Shown: piece by piece, positions 60,996-64,000 of the stretch
Layout: each line of letters begins with the position of its first letter
Numbering within the stretch: the stretch's first letter is position 1
Assembly: GCF_000383915.1 (NCBI RefSeq)
Contig: NZ_KB912942.1
Location: 5,234,367-5,298,366, forward strand
DNA from: Amycolatopsis benzoatilytica AK 16/65
GTDB lineage: Bacteria > Actinomycetota > Actinomycetes > Mycobacteriales > Pseudonocardiaceae
Reading direction: 5' to 3'
Length of the DNA stretch: 64,000 bases
Notes under the pieces: generated by a model
What the model saw: the letters and a program-made list of their open reading frames with translations, nothing else
Told to the model about the DNA's origin: nothing
The model's database searches: none
Program-made: the position numbers and the translations under genes

Positions 60996-62219
60996 GTGGG
61001 GGATCAGCCGCGCACACCGCTGCGCCATCGTCAATTCGCCGTTTTCTTCACCGGTCGCCTGATTTCGCTGCTGGGCAGTGCCATGACCCCGGTCGCGCTC
61101 GCCTTCGCCGTGCTGGACAGCAGCCACCGCACGACCGACCTGGGGGTGGTGCTCGCCGCCGGGATAGTGCCGATGCTGGCTTTCCTGCTGGTCGGCGGCG
61201 CGGTCGGCGACCGGTTCCCGCGCAACCGGGTGCTGCGGCTGTCGAACTTCGGCGCGGGCGCGGCCCAGCTGGCAGCCGCGACCATCCTGCTGACCGGCAA
61301 CTACTCGCTCGCCGCAATGGCCGCCACCGAGTTCGCCGGCGGCATCTGCACCGCGTTCACCACCCCGGTGCTGCGCGGGATCGTGCCGCAGATCGTCCCG
61401 GCCGAATCGCTGCGCCAGGCGAACTCGCTGCTGTCCACCGGCCGGAACCTCACCAAGATCGCCGGTCCGGCGGCAGCCGGGGTGCTGGTCGGCACCGTGG
61501 GCGGCAGCTGGGCGATCGCCGCGGACGGGGCATCGTTCCTGCTCGCCGCGCTGCTATACCAGACGATCCGGCTGCCCGCCGCGGAGCCGGCCGGGCAGGC
61601 GGCCGGGGTGTTGCACAGCGTGCGGACCGGCTGGCGCGAGTTCTGGCAGATCGGCTGGCTGTGGCGGGTGGTGACGGCGTTCAGCGTCTACAACATCGCC
61701 TTCACCGGCTGCTGGCTCGTGCTCGGCCCGGGCATCGCACAGCAAACCATCGGAGCGGCCGGCTGGGGCGTCGCGCTGAGCATGCGCGCGGTCGGCGGGC
61801 TGCTGGCCGGGCTGGCGATGTACCGGTTCGCGCCGCGTCGGCTGCTGCCAGCGGGGCAAACGTTTGCGGCGCTGACCGCGCTGCCATTGCTCGCGCTCGG
61901 ACTGCACGCGAGCTTCGCGGTGCTGGTGGCGACCACGTTCGTGTCCGGGTTCAGCCAGGGCTCGATGAGCGTCGCCTGGGACACCACGATGCAGGAGAAC
62001 ATTCCCGGGCACCTGATGTCCCGGATGGCCGCCTTCGACGACTTCGGCTCCTACGCGGGCATCCCGATCGGCGAACTGCTCGCCGGTCCGCTGGCCGCCG
62101 CGTTCACGCCGCAGTCGGTGGTGCTGGCCGGCGGGATCGTGCTCGCGATCGCCGCGCTTTCGCCGCTGCGCTCCGCCGAGGTCCGCGCGCTGCGGCATCC
62201 CCCGGCGCCCGTCCCCTGA
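60996..62219 (+). CDS. MFS transporter (drug/siderophore exporter type)
   Basis: 407 residues with 12 hydrophobic segments of the MFS_3/enterobactin-exporter-like type. LAGGIVPM-like loops, RNLTKIAGPAAAGVLVG near 160 and FSQGSMSVAWDTTMQENIPG near 315 are characteristic. GTG at 60996 falls at the +1 expected from CACGAT (60984-60989), so it may be leaderless. Divergent from the NCS1 permease. Substrate unknown. Confidence 0.88.
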   Translation: MGDQPRTPLRHRQFAVFFTGRLISLLGSAMTPVALAFAVLDSSHRTTDLGVVLAAGIVPMLAFLLVGGAVGDRFPRNRVLRLSNFGAGAAQLAAATILLTGNYSLAAMAATEFAGGICTAFTTPVLRGIVPQIVPAESLRQANSLLSTGRNLTKIAGPAAAGVLVGTVGGSWAIAADGASFLLAALLYQTIRLPAAEPAGQAAGVLHSVRTGWREFWQIGWLWRVVTAFSVYNIAFTGCWLVLGPGIAQQTIGAAGWGVALSMRAVGGLLAGLAMYRFAPRRLLPAGQTFAALTALPLLALGLHASFAVLVATTFVSGFSQGSMSVAWDTTMQENIPGHLMSRMAAFDDFGSYAGIPIGELLAGPLAAAFTPQSVVLAGGIVLAIAALSPLRSAEVRALRHPPAPVP

Positions 62220-62226
62220 CGGCGAA

Positions 62227-62255
62227 GGGCCTGCCAGGGAAACCCTGGCAGGCCC
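62227..62255. terminator. Terminator between MFS and sedolisin genes
   Basis: GGGCCTGCCAGGG and CCCTGGCAGGCCC, perfect 13-bp arms with loop AAA, between convergent genes. Confidence 0.85.
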
Positions 62256-62273
62256 TCGGTCAGCGACCGCCGG

Positions 62274-64000
62274 TCAGACCAGCAGCAGGAACGCGACGCC
62301 GTTGGGCGAGCCGAGGCCCGTCACGTCGTCGTAGCCCTTGGTGGTGTGGATCGTCAGGTTCGGGTAGTCGAGCACCCGGGCGGAGGTCTTGAGCCCAGCC
62401 TTGTCGTCGACCCCGTTCGCGAAGTCCACGCGCTGGACCGCACCGTCCACGTGCTGCACGTCGTAGATCGCCGACGTGTGCGACGTCAGCTGGTACAGCA
62501 CCGGGTTGATGAACCCGTGGTGGAAGTGGTCGAGGCTGTCGGCGACCGCCATCACGCCGGCGAACACCGGCGAGGCGAGGCTGGTGCCGCCGATCCGGTA
62601 CTGGTCGTAGTAGACGCCGTCCGGGAAGGTCTGCGTCTGGCCCACCAGGAACCCGGTGTTCGGGTCGGCGATCGCGGAGATGTCCGGGACCACGCGGCCC
62701 TTCGCACCACCGGTCTGGTTCTTCGTGGACAGTGCGTCCGGCACGACTCCCTTCTGGTAGAAGGGCTGGCCGAACAGCCGGCTCGTGCCGCCGCCCGCGC
62801 CGCCGAAGAACGCGCCCGGGAATGCCGGCGAGTAGGTGCCGTTGGCGAGCGTCGACTTGCCGGTCTCCCAGCCGGTCTCGAAGATCCGCTTGCCGTCCTT
62901 GCCGACCGCCAGCGAGGTTCCGCCGACCGCGGTCACCCACGGCGCCGAGGCGGAGAAGTCGGGCGACGGCGTGCCAAGCCGCGCGACCTCGTCGCCGTTG
63001 TCGCCGGAGGAGAAGTACACGCCGATGCCCTCGAGCACCGCCTGCAGCGAGATCTGGTTGAACACCTTGACCTCGGCGGCCGGGATGTCCTCGCCGGTGT
63101 CGCCGTAGGAGTTGGAGATGATGTCGGCCTTGTGGCCCGCGACGACGTAGTTCAGCGCGGTGTCCAGCGACAGGTCTTCGCAGTCCTGCCCGCCGACGTA
63201 CAGGATGTTCGCACCCGGCGCGAGACCGTGCGCGGCCTCGACGTCGAGCGTTTCCTCGCCGTACCAGCCGGACGCGTCACACTGGTCCGGCGGCTCGAGC
63301 ACCGGGTTCGGCGGGAAGATGTGCTGTTTGAACTGCCCCTTGGTGAGCGGGTGCGCCGGGTCGTTGCGCTTGGCGTACTCCGCCGCGTCGGCGTAGATGG
63401 TCGGCGACGCGAAGGCGTCGACGATGGCGATCGTGGTGCCGTGCCCGTCCGCGCCGAACTTCGCGACCTGGTCGAGGCCGTACGCCGAACGCAGCTGCGC
63501 GGGCGTGTAACCGCACGGCGCATACGGCAGCTGCTTGCCGTTGTAGGCCGGGTCGGTCGTGTCGGTCTTCTCGCCGTAATAAGCGCTGCACGGCCCGGAG
63601 TTGCGGAACCCGTTGCTGGGCGGCGCGGTCGTCGGACTGCTCTTCGCCTCGGCCTGCTTGGCCGAAGACGGGTCCGCGCCGTCAGTGTGGTTCGGCTTGA
63701 ACAGGTTGGTCGCCTGGTCGACGCCGACCACGCCGAGAACGTCGTTCGCCAGCGAGGCGGGGACCGACAGGTCCTTGTCCGCCGCGCGCAGCGTCTGGCC
63801 CTTCACCTGGTACTTGCCCAAGGTGACAGCGAACGCGCGCTGCACCTGGTCCGCGGTGCCGGTCGCCTCGACGTACGCCTTGTTCGACGGCACCTCGCCG
63901 ATGCCGAAACCGCTTGCCGACAGCCAGTTCTTGACCGCCGACACCGTCTGGTCGGTGGCCGCGAACTGATCGCGCACCTGGTCCGGCGACAGATAGTGCC
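62274..64000 (-). CDS. Sedolisin (S53) family serine protease, 5' end outside window
   Basis: Acid-acting secreted serine-carboxyl protease; 575 residues visible, with the N-terminal signal and first part of the prodomain beyond the edge. The rest of the prodomain (LGKYQVKGQTLRAADKDLSV) is followed by a low-complexity Ala/Ser/Pro linker and the catalytic domain. Catalytic Glu and Asp lie in GEETLDVEAAHGLAPGA, the oxyanion Asp in SSGDNGDE and the Ser in GGTSLASPVFAGV. A C-terminal calcium site is in YDDVTGLGSPNG. Secreted degradation of proteins is the likely job. Confidence 0.94.
   Translation of the reverse strand, partial: HYLSPDQVRDQFAATDQTVSAVKNWLSASGFGIGEVPSNKAYVEATGTADQVQRAFAVTLGKYQVKGQTLRAADKDLSVPASLANDVLGVVGVDQATNLFKPNHTDGADPSSAKQAEAKSSPTTAPPSNGFRNSGPCSAYYGEKTDTTDPAYNGKQLPYAPCGYTPAQLRSAYGLDQVAKFGADGHGTTIAIVDAFASPTIYADAAEYAKRNDPAHPLTKGQFKQHIFPPNPVLEPPDQCDASGWYGEETLDVEAAHGLAPGANILYVGGQDCEDLSLDTALNYVVAGHKADIISNSYGDTGEDIPAAEVKVFNQISLQAVLEGIGVYFSSGDNGDEVARLGTPSPDFSASAPWVTAVGGTSLAVGKDGKRIFETGWETGKSTLANGTYSPAFPGAFFGGAGGGTSRLFGQPFYQKGVVPDALSTKNQTGGAKGRVVPDISAIADPNTGFLVGQTQTFPDGVYYDQYRIGGTSLASPVFAGVMAVADSLDHFHHGFINPVLYQLTSHTSAIYDVQHVDGAVQRVDFANGVDDKAGLKTSARVLDYPNLTIHTTKGYDDVTGLGSPNGVAFLLLV

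Noticed and set aside
1..64000. tRNA, rRNA, insertion sequences, integrases
   Set aside because: None could be seen on reading either strand; a tRNA covariance-model scan would be decisive but could not be run.

Overview
The window is very GC-rich, dense with 4-bp ATGA/GTGA start-stop overlaps, and rich in GTG starts. It carries crotonyl-CoA carboxylase/reductase, a long DivIVA-domain coiled-coil protein, a candidate DasR box in front of a chitinase, and a phenylacetate operon. Together these suggest a filamentous actinobacterium, most likely Pseudonocardiaceae (Amycolatopsis or a close relative). That assignment is inference from gene content; there is no rRNA in the window. I saw no tRNA, rRNA, transposase, prophage or CRISPR array. 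Most of the window reads as chromosomal metabolic and regulatory DNA.

Layout. 1-8032: a mannoside/sugar locus, with a secreted GH92 mannosidase (cut by the window edge) divergent from a LacI regulator, a mannose-6-phosphate isomerase-like protein and a three-gene sugar ABC transporter. 8294-14492: a LytS/LytTR two-component pair, a small membrane protein, two sodium:solute symporters, a DUF485 protein and a duplicated 50-residue micro-ORF. 14546-16640: PEP-mutase-like protein, AhpD-like protein and a secreted cyclophilin. 16843-25528: propionate/ethylmalonyl-type acyl-CoA genes (meaB, thiolase, methylmalonyl-CoA epimerase, ccr) beside a polar-growth-type coiled-coil protein, a universal stress protein and an Rv1264-like adenylate cyclase. 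25535-33736: phenylacetate catabolism (paaZABCDE on the minus strand; paaI-paaK-TetR on the plus strand). 33773-38411: a winged-helix/membrane protein pair, an AsnC-type regulator and its divergent M20 amidohydrolase/MHS transporter operon. 38509-47589: assorted regulators, an AlkZ-like DNA glycosylase homologue, a Baeyer-Villiger-type monooxygenase, a GH18 chitinase and tex. 47737-54835: acyl-CoA dehydrogenase, serine hydrolase, DEAD-box helicase, a DHFR-like reductase, a cold-shock-domain protein and a YdcF protein. 54930-64000: a sulfonate/nitrate/taurine-type ABC transporter, a QueA-like protein with an SDR, an NCS1 permease, an MFS exporter and the 3' part of a sedolisin protease.

Regulation that can be read from the sequence: a pair of GACAAnnTTGTC sites between the GH92 gene and lacI; two near-identical 22-bp TetR-type operators in the paaZ/paaI divergent promoter; a 14/16 match to the DasR box upstream of the chitinase; a SoxR/MerR-like box upstream of the SDR-QueA pair; a LexA-like GAAC-N4-GTTC site upstream of the cold-shock-domain gene; and several promoters whose -10 box places the start codon at or next to +1 (leaderless mRNAs).

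The least explained structures are repeats. Two arrays of hairpin units, each with an exact 30-bp period, lie between convergent genes (19616-19784 and 47594-47702). A dispersed 51-55-bp palindrome (GTGAAGGG...CCCTTCAC) occurs four times. The tandemly duplicated micro-ORF sits between DUF485 and its symporter. I did not find a complete novel defence or biosynthetic system; these repeats and the micro-ORF are the best candidates for something undescribed.
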